Positions 47,533 to 58,466 of a DNA stretch of 64,000 nt are shown piece by piece. The stretch covers positions 62,001 through 126,000 of the forward strand of contig RBZT01000198.1 in the NCBI GenBank assembly GCA_003693705.1, written 5' to 3'. Each line of letters begins with the position of its first letter. The first letter of the stretch is position 1. Made by a program: the position numbers and the translations under genes. Below the pieces are notes generated by a model. That model was not told where the DNA came from, did not search any database, and was given only the letters and a program-made list of their open reading frames with translations. The DNA comes from Polymyxa betae (Eukaryota; Endomyxa; Phytomyxea; Plasmodiophorida; Plasmodiophoridae).

Positions 47533-48944
47533 ATGTCTTTTACTGCATCTGTTCGTATAACAGATCTTGATGATTATATCAGTCCTGCAGCAGAATGTAT
47601 AATCCCTATCAAACCTGTAAAATCTGACCAGGTAAACACAGCAGTCGGCATCAAAGCGGAACCTGAATGTTCTGTCAGGTGTTACCATTCTCCCAAATTT
47701 CTCCGAAAGAGTCGACCTCTGCAAAAATCACATTGAATGATTGTCTTGCTTGTAGTGGGTGTATTACATCAGCTGAGACAGTTCTTATCAATCAGCATTC
47801 TATCGAGACGTTAAACAAAGTGCTTGCCGAGCCAGGCAGAACAGTAATCTTCTCCATCTCTCCACAATCTCGTGCTTCGATTGCTGCCCGATTCAATCTC
47901 GATCTAACCGCAGCATTCAAAAAGTTGACAAATTTTTTGAAACTTTATCTCAAAGCTAGTCATGTTTTCGACGCGGGCTTGGCAACCGATATCTCTTTAG
48001 TGGAGCAAAGTCGTGAATTCGTTAAGCGATTTCAGAAAGCGAAATTGAGACAGAATCCCTGCGATCTGTTACCATTATTAACATCGGAATGTCCTGGGTG
48101 GATTTGCTATTCTGAAAAGACTCAAGCTTCTGTATTACCTTATATCAGTACTGTGAGAAGTGCACAGCAGATCCTTGGTGCTGCTGTTAAACGATTTCTT
48201 CCACTTCAAAGTGTCTATCATGTATGTATAATGCCATGCTTTGATAAGAAATTGGAAGCTGCCAGGGCTGAATTTAGCAATGATATCGACTTGGTATTAT
48301 CGACATCAGAGATCAGCTCTTTGATCGAAGAGAAAGTTTCGGATTTGAATTGTGTGGAGCCCAGTCCACTTGAAGATAATTTTCTTCTCAATATGAAATC
48401 TGAGAAGATCATTGGCGTTGAAGACCATTTAGGATCTGGCGCCTTTCTCTCCTACACTTTCCGATATGCTGCAAAGAAGCTTTTCAATATCGATATTCAT
48501 GGTCCACTGACATTTAAGCCAGTCGGTCGTAATGCTGACTTCCAAGAGACATGCTTAGTGGTCGATGGAGTCAAAGTTTTAAGATTCGCCTATGCTTACG
48601 GATTTCGAAATATTCAGAATCTGGTTCGAAAGATCAATTCTGGTACATGCCCGTATCATTTTGTGGAAGTTATGGCATGTCCTTCTGGTTGTTTGAATGG
48701 TGGCGGCCAAATACGATCAGTTCAGACTGGTCCGAAATATCAGAAGGAACTGCTGGGTCGGGTTGCTGAGATCTACAACCAATTCGAATGTCATGATCCC
48801 GAATCGGGACCTTTACCCTTACAGTTATACGATAACTGGATTCCGAGCGCAGAGCCAGGATCTGATGCTGTTAAAGACTTGCTTCACACTTCTTACAAAG
48901 CCATGCAGCAACCATCCAGGAGTGCTTTGCTGGAGAAATGGTGA
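47533..48944 (+). CDS. NAR1: NAR1/CIAO3, cytosolic iron-sulfur assembly factor
   Basis: Two exons with a short intron near 47675-47712. The N-terminus (FTASVRITDLDDYISPAAEC) carries the first cysteine of the N-terminal cluster; exon 2 opens with DCLACSGCITSAE, the other three. The rest is the iron-only-hydrogenase-like domain: TSECPGWICYSEK, LPYISTVRSAQQI, VCIMPCFDKKLEA, DLVLSTSEI and EVMACPSGCLNGGGQI, which hold the second cluster. NAR1 is not a hydrogenase; it links CIA targeting-complex proteins to cluster delivery for cytosolic and nuclear enzymes. The frame shift between exons is resolved only by splicing. The acceptor (GAAAGAG) is my best choice. The product is about 457 residues. Confidence 0.9.
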
Positions 48945-49066
48945 AAGTGATTCAATCGCTGCGTAAGAATAAATATCTATTTATTATGTAGATCAATAAT
49001 AATACTGTATAATAATACTTAAATACAGTAGCATGTTGGGATGATATTAATCCTGTATCAATACTA

Positions 49067-50145
49067 CTAATCAGAATCTGAGCTGGCGTAATGGCTGCCA
49101 ACCAGCGAACCATTTTTTTTTCTTGCATTTTGTTTAGCTGATGATATCCTTCTAACTGAGACTTCCACAGACGATTTCTTTGCAGATTCTGAACGAATAG
49201 CTTTCAAATCGATATTTTTTTTCAGTACCAGATTCACGGCAGTTCGTCTTCGGTCTGGTTGTTTAAATATGGGTGCGGTTGTCAGAGCAAGCCTTTTGAG
49301 TTTTCGTTGGTCGGATCCCATCGGCCTTCCAAACCAAACCGAAGATGCTTGTTTGTCATCGTTCTCTGAAGGACGTAGAAGGGGATAAGGAAGGAAACTT
49401 CGTTGAGATTCTTTATGCTCCTCAGCTGACGATTTCTTGGCTTCTCTTAATGTTTTCCGCAGCTTCCTTGATAAAGAATAATCATCAAGAAGTTGGCTTT
49501 GCTGGTGGATAAGCTCTCGGATTTCATCCGCCTCAATATCGGCCTTCTTTTTGTTTGCTCCTCTTCTATCCAATGCAAACATGGGATCGTTATGCATTTT
49601 ATCTCGAGTTGCATCGTCCAAAAATTCAATAGTTCCAGCTTCCTCAGCATCGAAGTCCTCCGTTTTACGACGACCTCCAAATGCAACGACATATTCGGTA
49701 TTCTTCGGGTCAGTTTGAATTTGGATCAAATTGGAACATGAAGGACACTTCATGGAGAATTCCCATATTTTCGTTGTGAAGTAATTTCCGATAGCTTTCT
49801 TTTCTGCATTGAATCTTACACCTAACGTGACCGTTTGTCAAACGATTGAAGTCATTTGCTTTTGGATATGGACCTTTAGCAATATGACGTTCACATTGTC
49901 CACACCATATATTGAAGGGCATTTCGAATCGAACAACAAGAATCCCCTGATCAAGTTTCCTAGCTCGATCTCGTAGAGGATGCTGCCCTCGAAACTGGTT
50001 GATCGATCCTGAGCGAAAACTGGTAAGAGTCCGGGCACGACAACCATTTACAAGCTATAAACCCATCAAAAACAGTATGAAGGATACCTTTGGAAGGATC
50101 CCATGATGGTGGATAATACTTATTGACTGCCTTTCGTTCAGCCAT
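49067..50145 (-). CDS. SAF4: SAF4/CCDC130, CWC16 family splicing factor
   Basis: Three exons on the minus strand. The first (ATG 50145) encodes AERKAVNKYYPPSWDPSKG; the second gives NQFRGQHPLRDRARKLDQG, then VVRFEMPFNIWCGQCERHIA with the first zinc Cys pair; the third gives VRFNAEKKAIGNYF and MKCPSCSNLIQIQTDP (second pair), then EYVVAFGGRRK. The C-terminal 170 residues are charged and coiled, ending Ser/Asp-rich. The family contributes to spliceosome activation and degradation of aberrant transcripts. The tail YPPSWDPSKG identifies CCDC130/SAF4 rather than the YJU2 branch. The gene is divergent from ICT1 across 148 bp containing a TGTAATGTTACA site. Confidence 0.87.
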
Positions 50146-50293
50146 GATGATTAATGCAGATGTGGAAGATGAAGACAGACAGGACGACAAATGCTGCGTA
50201 ATAATAAATCAGTAATAAGGAGTATTGTAATGTTACATTAATATCATGTCTGTCATTATACATTATACATTCATCATGTTAACATGTCGTTAT

Positions 50294-50834
50294 ATGATGA
50301 ACATTCAGGGTCTCAGGTTTATAGGCTCCATTACAGATCGAGCTATTGTCCCGCTTGATCAAATCAATGTGGCTTTCTCAAGATCGTCCGGACCGGGAGG
50401 CCAAAATGTCGCTGCTTTGCTCGATCTTGAAATGAATGTTAACGGTTTTATTAGGTCAATAAAGTCAATACAAAGGTTGAAATTAGATTCAATGTTGATC
50501 AAGCATCTTGGCTGAGCGATTATGCTAAAGCTCGACTTAAAGAGCATCAAAATAAGCGCATCAACAAGGCTAATGAGATAATTGTTACTTCCATGGTCTT
50601 CAGATCACAACATCGTAATCTACAGGATGCTTTGAAAAAATTACAGTAGGTGGCGATATCGACACTCAATGCCTTTGTTAATTCTTGGCCAGATCTTACA
50701 TTGATGATGCATATAAAGCCCCTAAAGAGCGGATTGTGACCGTTAAGCCTGTATCTGCTGTTGAGACTCGTCTCAAAGACAAGCACGTCAGATCTGTGAA
50801 GAAACTTTGGCGGAAGAGACCTACTGAAGATTAA
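50294..50834 (+). CDS. ICT1: ICT1-type mitochondrial peptidyl-tRNA hydrolase
   Basis: Three exons with introns starting near 50408 (donor after GGCCAAAAT) and near 50648. The GGQ motif sits in FSRSSGPGGQNVNKVNTKVE, spanning the first splice. EIRFNVDQASWL, IVTSMVFRSQHRNLQDALKK and DKHVRSVKKLWRK follow, ending with basic residues. This is the class-I release-factor domain in short form without codon-recognition domains, as in ICT1/mL62. It hydrolyses peptidyl-tRNA on stalled mitochondrial ribosomes. Length of about 150 residues is at the low end. The first ATG at 50294 gives little room for a long presequence, so import may use an internal signal or an unseen upstream exon. Confidence 0.88.
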
Positions 50835-50894
50835 GACTCTGTAAACAGTGAGATGTGATCGCAACCGGTTGTAATACTTTATTTAACCTTCAAA

Positions 50895-51446
50895 TCATTT
50901 TGAGGAAGACGCATTGGCTGGCGGCTGTTCACTGGTAGTAGCATTAGTAGCATTACCACTAGTAGAGGCAGCAGCACTAGTCTGGTTTGTAGCATTTGAT
51001 GTTGTAGCATTTGATGGAATCAGCAAAGAGTTAATCTCATGAATCACTCCATTATCTGTCATAATATCAGGCTTGGTAATCTGAGTCTGATTGTTGATTG
51101 TTAATGTGCCATTAGCTGATTTAGAGATGTTCAGTGGTGATCCTCCCAATGTCTTCCAACTTCCAGTCATGTTCTGTGTCGTCAGATTACCTTCGACAAC
51201 GTGGTTCTTGATAATGCTTGTGAGCTGCTGCTTCTCTGTTGGAACAGTGGCATTTTGGAAGGCTTGGTTATTGGGAACGAAGATTGTGAAGGGACCTTTG
51301 CCTTGCACAGTTTCATTTAATCCAGACGCATTCAGCATCTGGCTCATTCTTGTAAATCCCGCCGAGCTAAGCTGTTCCGAGACGGAAACAGACATGCATA
51401 ATGATGCAGTGCATGATACTAAGATCACAGTTACAAATGTGTTCAT
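50895..51446 (-). CDS. secreted fasciclin (FAS1) domain protein
   Basis: Single exon, 183 residues. Residues 1-21 form a signal peptide (MNTFVTVILVSCTASLCMSV). The FAS1 domain spans about 25-140, with GPFTIFVPNNQAF, the second conserved block IIKNHVVEGNLTTQNM, LNISKSANGTLTINNQ and MTDNGVIHEINSLLIP. The C-terminal 40 residues are Ser/Thr/Asn/Ala-rich with several N-glycosylation sequons (NAT, NAS). FAS1 proteins mediate adhesion at cell walls and matrices; plant-type and fungal ones are often GPI-anchored, but there is no hydrophobic C-terminus here, so the protein is probably secreted. The gene is convergent with ICT1, 60 bp apart, and divergent from RPL3. Confidence 0.88.
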   Translation of the reverse strand: MNTFVTVILVSCTASLCMSVSVSEQLSSAGFTRMSQMLNASGLNETVQGKGPFTIFVPNNQAFQNATVPTEKQQLTSIIKNHVVEGNLTTQNMTGSWKTLGGSPLNISKSANGTLTINNQTQITKPDIMTDNGVIHEINSLLIPSNATTSNATNQTSAAASTSGNATNATTSEQPPANASSSK

Positions 51447-52155
51447 GTTTAATGAATCTGGCCAGATTCGGAATGAACTCTCAAGACACGTTTAAAGCCC
51501 GATATCTGCATGAATCGGAGGGATCGGTCAATACTTTTTCGCTACCGATCACATTCTGTTCCGATGGCACGGTCTGAAGGGAATTCGTATTGCCACCACT
51601 TTTCTTGTACGAATATTCCTGATTGTTGGACATTATCACAGCCAAAATGATGGAAAATAGCTTTCTAGAATTGCAGAACCTGAATCTTTGGCAATGGTCA
51701 TGCTCAAAAGCAGGAATTGCTGGGTGGTAATATCAGTGGAAGGTACCAAGGTATCAATCACAACATCTGTAATATGAAGGCCATGCGAATGCAATGCTTT
51801 CCACTACCTATACCTATATGTCTCAAATCTCTAAACTTGCTATCAATTGGTTGTATTCCATAACAAAAAACGAGAAAGCCTTGATCATCTCCACAATGTT
51901 ATCAGAAGAATTTCACAACTTTATAGGTAATACATCGAATAATGACTCTATACTCGTCTTTTGGCTGATGATCACACTGGCTGTGAAAATGTTGCCAAAT
52001 TTTGCACCTATTTCAGTTTGATATTAAGCTTATATCCATATATTGATATATTTCTGAGACGCAGATCAGATAGTCCGTGACGGAGTCCGTCCAGGTTGTC
52101 CTTGGTGTTCCCTCTTCATTGTCAGATCTGGGGTTCGTCATCCTCGTCATCCATC
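51447..52155. other. divergent region FAS1/RPL3, no gene supported
   Basis: About 710 bases. Around 51560-51650 a frame opens MARSEGNSYCHHFSCTNIPD. At 51794-52021 a 75-codon frame with Leu-rich composition occurs. Neither has a family and I could not join them. The last 100 bases, pyrimidine-rich with TCCTCG and CCTTGG runs, are probably the RPL3 promoter and leader. Confidence 0.3.
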
Positions 52156-53396
52156 ATGTCTCACCGTAAGTTTGAAGCTCCCCGACATGGTTCTTTGGGT
52201 TTCCTTCCTCGAAAGCGCTCCCGTACTATCCGGGGTCGTGTCCGTTCTTTCCCCAAGGACAACTCTACGGATCCTGTCCATCTGACCGCCTTCATGGCCT
52301 ACAAGGCTGGTATGACCCATGTCCTTCGTGATGTCATTCGTCCTGGATCGAAATTGCACAAGAAGGAAGCTGTTGAAGCCGTCACCATCTTGGAAGCTCC
52401 TCCTATGGTTGTTGTTGGTATGGTCGGCTATGTCGCCACACCTCGTGGTCTTCGTACTCTTACCACCGTCTGGTCTCAACACATTAGTGCCGATGTGAAG
52501 CGCCGTTTCTACAAGAACTTCTACCGCTCCAAGAAGAAGGCCTTCACCAAGTATGCCGCTCGTGTCTCTGCTCCTGGTAACAGTGAAATCGAGGAACAGT
52601 TCGAGCGTATCAAGAAGCACTGCTCGGTTGTTCGTCTTCTGGTTCATACCCAGATCCGGAAATGCATGCTTCGTCAGAAGAAGGCTCATATGATGGAGAT
52701 TCAAATCAATGGTGGCAATGTTGCCGACAAGGTTGCCTTTGGCAAGGACGTAAGTAGCAATAATAACCTTACATTGCATGAAGTTGATCTAATTTGTGAT
52801 AGTTGTTTGAGAAGGAAGTCCCTGTCCGATCTGTATTCACTGAAGGTGAATCTGTTGATGTGCTCGGTGTCTCAAAGGGTTGCGGTGTTAAGGGTGTCAT
52901 CTCTCGATGGGGTGTCACCCGTCTGCCTCGTAAGACTCACCGAGGTCTTCGTAAGGTCGCTTGTATTGGTGCCTGGCACCCTGCCCGAGTCTCCTTCTCT
53001 GTTGCTCGTGCTGGTCAGAAGGGCTACCATCACCGAACTGAGGCCAACAAGAAGATTTACAAGCTGGGTCTCAGTGTCAAGGCTGAAGAGTCTGCTAAGG
53101 GCAATGCTTCTACTGAAGCTGATCCAACTGTTAAGCACATCACACCGATGGGTGGCTTCCCTCACTATGGTGAAGTCAATGAAGATTACGTCATGATCAA
53201 GGGTGGTGTTATTGGATCTAAGAAGCGTGTTATCACTCTGCGTAAGGCCATGCACAAGCCCACTTCTCGTCGTGAAGCTGAAGAGCCTAACATCAAATTC
53301 ATTGATACCTCCAGCAAGTTCGGACACGGTCGCTTCCAGACGCAAGCTGAGAAGTCTGATTTTATGGGTCCTATGAAGTCTCGCGATGAAGAATAA
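52156..53396 (+). CDS. RPL3: 60S ribosomal protein uL3 (RPL3)
   Basis: Two exons (intron 52750-52802) encode 395 residues, the standard length. The protein starts [20 protein letters not shown] and continues with AGMTHVLRD, the basic finger and [18 protein letters not shown] across the splice junction, [29 protein letters not shown] (the site of the conserved methylated His region) and [10 protein letters not shown]. uL3 sits near the peptidyl-transferase centre. Codon usage is clearly biased to C-ending and GGT codons compared with all neighbours, as for highly expressed genes. Its strong GC and codon bias also creates long antisense frames, which are not genes. Confidence 0.97.
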
Positions 53397-53656
53397 ATCT
53401 ATTTACTTATATTCAGACTCGCAAAATATGTTTTTACTCACATTATTTATCTGTTAAATATTCATTTGTGTAGCTATCACTGGAATAGCCTGTCCCTTAA
53501 TAGTTTCAAAGTTTACACGATTTGATTTTGCATACCCCTATTAGTAATAGGAAACCACCATGATTATGCAGAAACGAAGCTACTCACAGTGTACATACAA
53601 TGAAAATGATGATTTATGGGATAGATGGATAATGCAAAAAAATCAAATATACGATC
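53397..53656. other. convergent gap RPL3/malic enzyme
   Basis: About 260 bases of AT-rich sequence, presumably both terminators. Nothing else is seen. Confidence 0.4.
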
Positions 53657-55536
53657 TCATAGCTTACTTTGAGCAGTCATGCTCAAAGTCGGATCATAGG
53701 ACATGGCTTCAGCAACAGTATCGTGAAGACTGACTGGTTTAGGTACCGTTGCCAGGCCACTAAATCACTTGTAAGCAAAAAGGAAGCAAATCCCAACAAA
53801 TTCCAACCTAGCAAACGCTTTTTCAGCAACAGCCACAGCAATGAGAGCAGTAATTGAACGAATCATATTCAGTGCCGGGTATAAACTGCCTTGAGCTCGA
53901 TCTTCATCGGTAACCATACTGGCTAAAGCTTTAGAAGCAGCCAACAACATCTCATCGCTGATTTCAGATGCACCAGAAACAAGAGCACCAAGACCAATTC
54001 CAGGAAAGACATAGACATTGTTAGCTTGGCGAGGATGAAAGACTTTTGAATTGTACTCGACCGAATCGAAAGGACTGCCTGAAGCAAACAACACACGACC
54101 ATTGGTTTGTTCAAACGCATCAGACGCCGAGCATTCAGATTTCGATGTCGGATTGCTTAAAGCAAACACAACTGGGTGTTCATTGATAGAGGCGAGCTTC
54201 TGTAAGATTGCTGAACTGAATGCACCGCCCTATGTTTAGTTTAGTAACAGCAGACGAAGCAAACAAGCGAACCTGAGAAGAAACTCCGATTAGAATTGAT
54301 GGTTTGATAACATCGATGATATCAGTAAGAGAATCGATAGGTTCATGGTCATGAGCAAATGGAAGTTTAAAATCAGCCAAACCTCCTTTAGGGCGATTGG
54401 AGACAATAAGGCCACGAGAATCAACAGCCCAGATTCGCTTTCGAGCATCTTCATATTTAATCTCTCCTAGATGACATCATTCACCCAAATGTAAAGCTAC
54501 CAATGGCTTGCGAAGATAACCTGATTCGGCCATTGCTTGAGCAATTATTTCTGCAATACCAATGCCTGAAGAGCCTGCACCAAAGAATACGATTGTTTGT
54601 TCATGTAATTTGTGCTTAAGCATTGGAAGCGCAGAAAGAATACCAGCTAACGTCATAGCAGCCGTGCCTTGAACATCATCATTAAAAGTCATATATTTAT
54701 GACGATACAGTTTCAGCAAACGCAAAGCATCTTCGGTTGCAAAATCTTCAAACTGCAGCAGAGTCCTACGACCAAATCGATTTACAATAGAGGACAAGAA
54801 TTCGCCAACAAATTCGTCATATTGGTTCTGGTTTGTTTCAGAGCGACGCTGACGAAGACCGATATAGTTCTTGCTTTGAAGAAGTTCCTGATTATTTGTT
54901 CCAAGATCCAATACTACCGGTAGAACACGAGAAGGATTGATACCAGCAAATGCTACGTATAAAGCAAGCTTTCCGATTGGGATTCCCTAAATAATATTCA
55001 GTAAATGACATTGTATGAGTGTAGACCGAATACCATTCCATTAGCAGCAAGATCTCCAAGACCTAGAATCCTTCCCCCATCTGTAAATACAACAGCATCG
55101 ACCTGGCTATTAGGCCAATCATCAACTAATTGTTGAACGTGGCCAGCAGCTGTAATAGGTACGTAAAGACCTTGAGGATGAAAATAAATCTCAGACCAGC
55201 GTTGACATGCTAATCCAACTGTTGGTGTATATACAATAGGCATAACATCATCTGTATGCTCAATCAAAAGCATATAGAATGTATCAGGGTTAATTATCTG
55301 GGCCACAAGTTTAACGATTAGAATATGTACCGAGATATGCCTACATGTAGCTGTTGTAGGAAAACGAATTTATGTAATTGATCAGGGATTGAATCCAGAT
55401 AACTCTTGACAGTAGCTAAATGCAGAGCTGGTGGTTGGACAGAAGGCGGCAGCAATGACTGCAAATGACGTTGCTGTCGCTGATGATGGGAAAGACATAT
55501 AGCTGGTAGACCAGACAGCGGTAGACTCGGAGCCAT
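53657..55536 (-). CDS. malic enzyme with C-terminal SKL peroxisomal signal
   Basis: Six exons. Sequence blocks match the malic enzyme family: SLLPPSVQ and LHKFVFLQQLH at the N-terminus; MPIVYTPTVGLACQRWSEIY; AVVFTDGGRILGLGDLA; GIPIGKLALYVAFAGI; FEDFATEDALRLL; FNDDVQGTAAMTLAGIL; VVFFGAGSSGIGIAE-type; ALSNPTSKSECSASDA; NNVYVFPGIGLGALVSG. It decarboxylates malate to pyruvate, reducing NAD or NADP. The last intron (from near 53807, acceptor GTGATTTAG near 53770) leads into an exon ending in SKL just before the stop at 53657, a canonical PTS1. Family members are usually cytosolic or mitochondrial. The start at 55536 is the only in-frame ATG before the first conserved block. Confidence 0.9.
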
Positions 55537-56189
55537 GTTTAAACAAATATAGTTCCGAATGAAATGAATGATGTATTGCTAATGAAATTGATGGTACACA
55601 AGGTAAAGGCTGCTCTCTCTTGCGAATGTCATTGTCAATGTATGAAGATTGCGCTGATATTCAGCACACTTGATAGTCTCTATCAAACAACTCAGTGATC
55701 CTTCTCCACATCAATAACCTTCTTCTCTGCTTTAATTGTCATCATGTACAAGCTCAACTATATCACGTGATATTGATGCAAGACAGCGTTTCATGAGTAT
55801 TATCGGATAATAATCTAGAAGAAGAATCGGATTCGCGAAGAAATAAAGGCGAAAGGATCAAGAATGACAACGAGAAAAGTCAGGAGATGTCGAAGTGCAA
55901 CAATGCAATACAATATACTGTAGGTTAGATATTTGATTGCATACATATCTTGTACTATCTTGTACTGTATTGTTACATACCTATATTATATATAAAAAAG
56001 GTTTGAAATATGGGGGGAACAGGTCAGTCCAAGACCCCCCTATCAAATCTCCTACAAATATTGCGCTATTTCTAGAAATTCACTTCTCTTTGAGGAGGTG
56101 CCATCTAGAGACAGGGCGTTGTCCTGGCTCCAACTGCCTAGTTCATCAATCATTCCTGTCTGCATTCCTTCCACAATACATTAGAGAAC
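55537..56189. other. divergent region malic enzyme/TBP, no gene seen
   Basis: About 650 bases. It has AT-rich sequence with a run of GGGGGG and a CCCCCC stretch near 56012-56040. A 90-codon + frame (55937-56209) lacks family resemblance and enters the TBP leader. No RNA gene is recognised. Confidence 0.4.
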
Positions 56190-57107
56190 ATGGATCCAAA
56201 CCATGTTGAGGAACCTATTGACAGGTCCAAACATCCATCTGGCATTGTCCCTGTCCTTCAGTACGATCGAATTTCTTGCTTTTTAGCTCATATCCTGCTG
56301 TATCGTTTAAGCTTTTGATCCAGATTTAGTTTCATAATTTAAGTTTTGTGATGGTCGTTTCATATGGGGTAAATTATCGTTTAGAAATATTGTGTCGACA
56401 GTCGATTTAAGCTGCAAGCTTGATCTGAAAATGATAGCATTAAAATCAAGAAATGCTGAATATAATCCAAAGGTAAAATTCAATCTTTCTAGTTTCTCTT
56501 GTGACAAGTTTAATGATATAAGCGTAGCGATTTGCTGCTGTTATTATGCGATTGAGAGAACCCAAATCTACCGCTTTGATTTTTGCAAGTGGAAAGATGG
56601 TTTGTACTGGAGCTCGGACGGAAGATCTTTCCAAGAAAGCTGCCAAGAAATTCGCTCGCGTCCTCAGAAAGATTGGATTCGAAACCAAATTCCGTGATTT
56701 TACTGTGCAGAACATTGTTGGATCGTGTGATGTAAAATTTCCTATCAGACTGGAGGTATACGAATCATTTCATGACAAGTTGGCACTTCTCGAAATCCAA
56801 TTCTGTTAGGGTCTTGCGTATGAACACGAAGATCATGCCAGTTATGAACCAGAGTTATTTCCTGGTCTCATCTATAGGATGATTGCTCCCAAGGTATTCC
56901 TCTTTCTAATCATGTTTTCAGTTATTTCAATATGTTTGTAAATAGGTCGTTCTTCTGATCTTTGTGTCGGGGAAGGTGGTACTGACTGGTGCTAAGACAA
57001 GAGATCAAATCTATCAAGCCTTCGAATTAATCTATCCTGTTCTGCTAGCATTTAAGAAAGATTCATCGGAAATAATCCCACCTCCTTCGAAACGTGCAAG
57101 AAAGTAG
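56190..57107 (+). CDS. SPT15: TATA-binding protein TBP
   Basis: Five exons. The N-terminus is short and polar ([18 protein letters not shown]), followed by a saddle-shaped double repeat: [33 protein letters not shown], [33 protein letters not shown], then [51 protein letters not shown], ending LLAFKK and a short tail. TBP binds TATA elements as part of TFIID, TFIIIB and SL1. Length is about 225 residues, a minimal form like that of yeast. Introns are about 40-60 nt each, the first from near 56261 to 56390. The identity is not in doubt. Confidence 0.95.
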
Positions 57108-57395
57108 TTGGTATTCATTTAGATATATTGTTTATAATACACACAATTCCTAAATTATTACGTCCCTTGTAATTCAAAATGTTGTAATCTACAGTAGCAC
57201 TAATCGACAGACCTCTATTCATTCCATACTTGGCCACTCCATTTAGATAATTCACAGAAGTGGCCTGTTTAAACAATCCTATTCTCTGTCTATCCGTGCT
57301 TGCTTGCAATGGAGAGATTTTTCAGCATGCTCATTCCTGAACCCTATCAATGGTTCCGAATTGCCTAATACTTGAACGTGCGAACATAGAGCGGT
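57108..57395. other. convergent gap TBP/GH131
   Basis: About 290 bases. A 64-codon minus frame (57309-57115) has no resemblance to a known protein. Otherwise AT-rich. Confidence 0.35.
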
Positions 57396-58466
57396 TTAAG
57401 CTGGTTTCTTGCCAATCAATGTAGGTACTGTGATAGGCTGAATATGCATGCGATCTCCAGATGGAATAGACACATCTTCGTTATTCAACCTCAGATACGT
57501 TTTGTGACAATCAGTATCGATGGCGTTCACAGAATATTGTCCTGCTATCTACGATTACCAGTTCAGTAGTTGAAATTGGGTTTATTTAGAAAACGGTTTA
57601 GTGGTGACAGCACCCTTACCAGAATCTTCAACAAAAACACCAGCATATATTAATGATTCATGTATACGAGACTCTTGAATTCCATCAAAGACCACACTGT
57701 TTGTTAGACCAATTGGCAACTTCACCATTCCCACGTGAAACTCTCCTGGAACTTTCACAGCATTTGCTGTAGTTGGGACAACAAGCTTCAAATTTTGGTT
57801 GCCTTGTGAATAATAAGCAGTTAATGTTGCCTTATTCCAATCAATAGTAATTGCGAAGTTATGGAACATGTAAGGCTTGAACTCGGTCTGAAATAGAACC
57901 TTCGTCTTATCCCAACCAGCAGTACTACTACTCATTAATCGTAATGTATCAGCAGTATATTTGTCAACAGCTGGAGGATTAGCCGTATTCTGATAAGCAG
58001 TCCCGTATTTAATCTCGAATACATGGGTGCCATCATTCGGTTCAATAAATACCAACTGATATTCATGTGCCAGATTCAACGGATTCTTTGGGTCTTTCAT
58101 CAACGAGAAATGAAAAGTCGTCACTCCAGATGTTAAACCAGCTCCTGATTTCGGCAGCAGTTCGCTTCGACGAAATCCATTTTGAATAACAGCTGGATTA
58201 GGGACGAAGATGCTAGAGTCGGTCAGCGATAACTTCAATGCCTGGAACTCACTTCCATCAAATAATGATGATGGTAAAGTGTCTGTGTTGATGATATCAT
58301 TCCAAGTTTGATTCTGTCCATGCACAAACTTGGGATTATATGCTGTGACGCCATTATCGAAATCAGTAGGACGAGTTCCCTTTGGAATACGACCATCGAA
58401 TAATATTGTTATAGCCTGGGCATAAGCTATAATGCATAAGATTAGAATTGGTTGCAGAGAATACAT
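57396..58466 (-). CDS. GH131 family glucanase, secreted
   Basis: A signal peptide (MYSLQPILILCIIAYAQAIT) is followed by the GH131 catalytic domain: ILFDGRIPKGTRPTDFDNG, DGSEFQALKLSLTDSS, NGFRRSELLPKSG, TTFHFSLMKDP, YQLVFIEPNDGTHVFEI and NFAITIDWNKATLTAYYS. GH131 enzymes cleave beta-1,3/1,4/1,6 glucans in plant and fungal walls. They are known from fungi and oomycetes only. Without splicing the frame stops at 57582 (294 residues). A donor GTAAGG at 57619 and acceptor GCAG at 57542 join to a second exon that stays open for a further 48 codons (IDTDCHKTYLRLNNE, IPSGDRMHI), stopping at 57396. I prefer the spliced form because the second exon is protein-like and the donor is consensus. Confidence 0.82.

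Noticed and set aside
52147..52779. 210-codon minus-strand open frame
   Set aside because: It is antisense to RPL3 exon 1. RPL3 codon bias suppresses reverse-strand stops; the frame has no domain.
52872..53345. 157-codon minus-strand open frame
   Set aside because: Antisense shadow of RPL3 exon 2 with the same cause.
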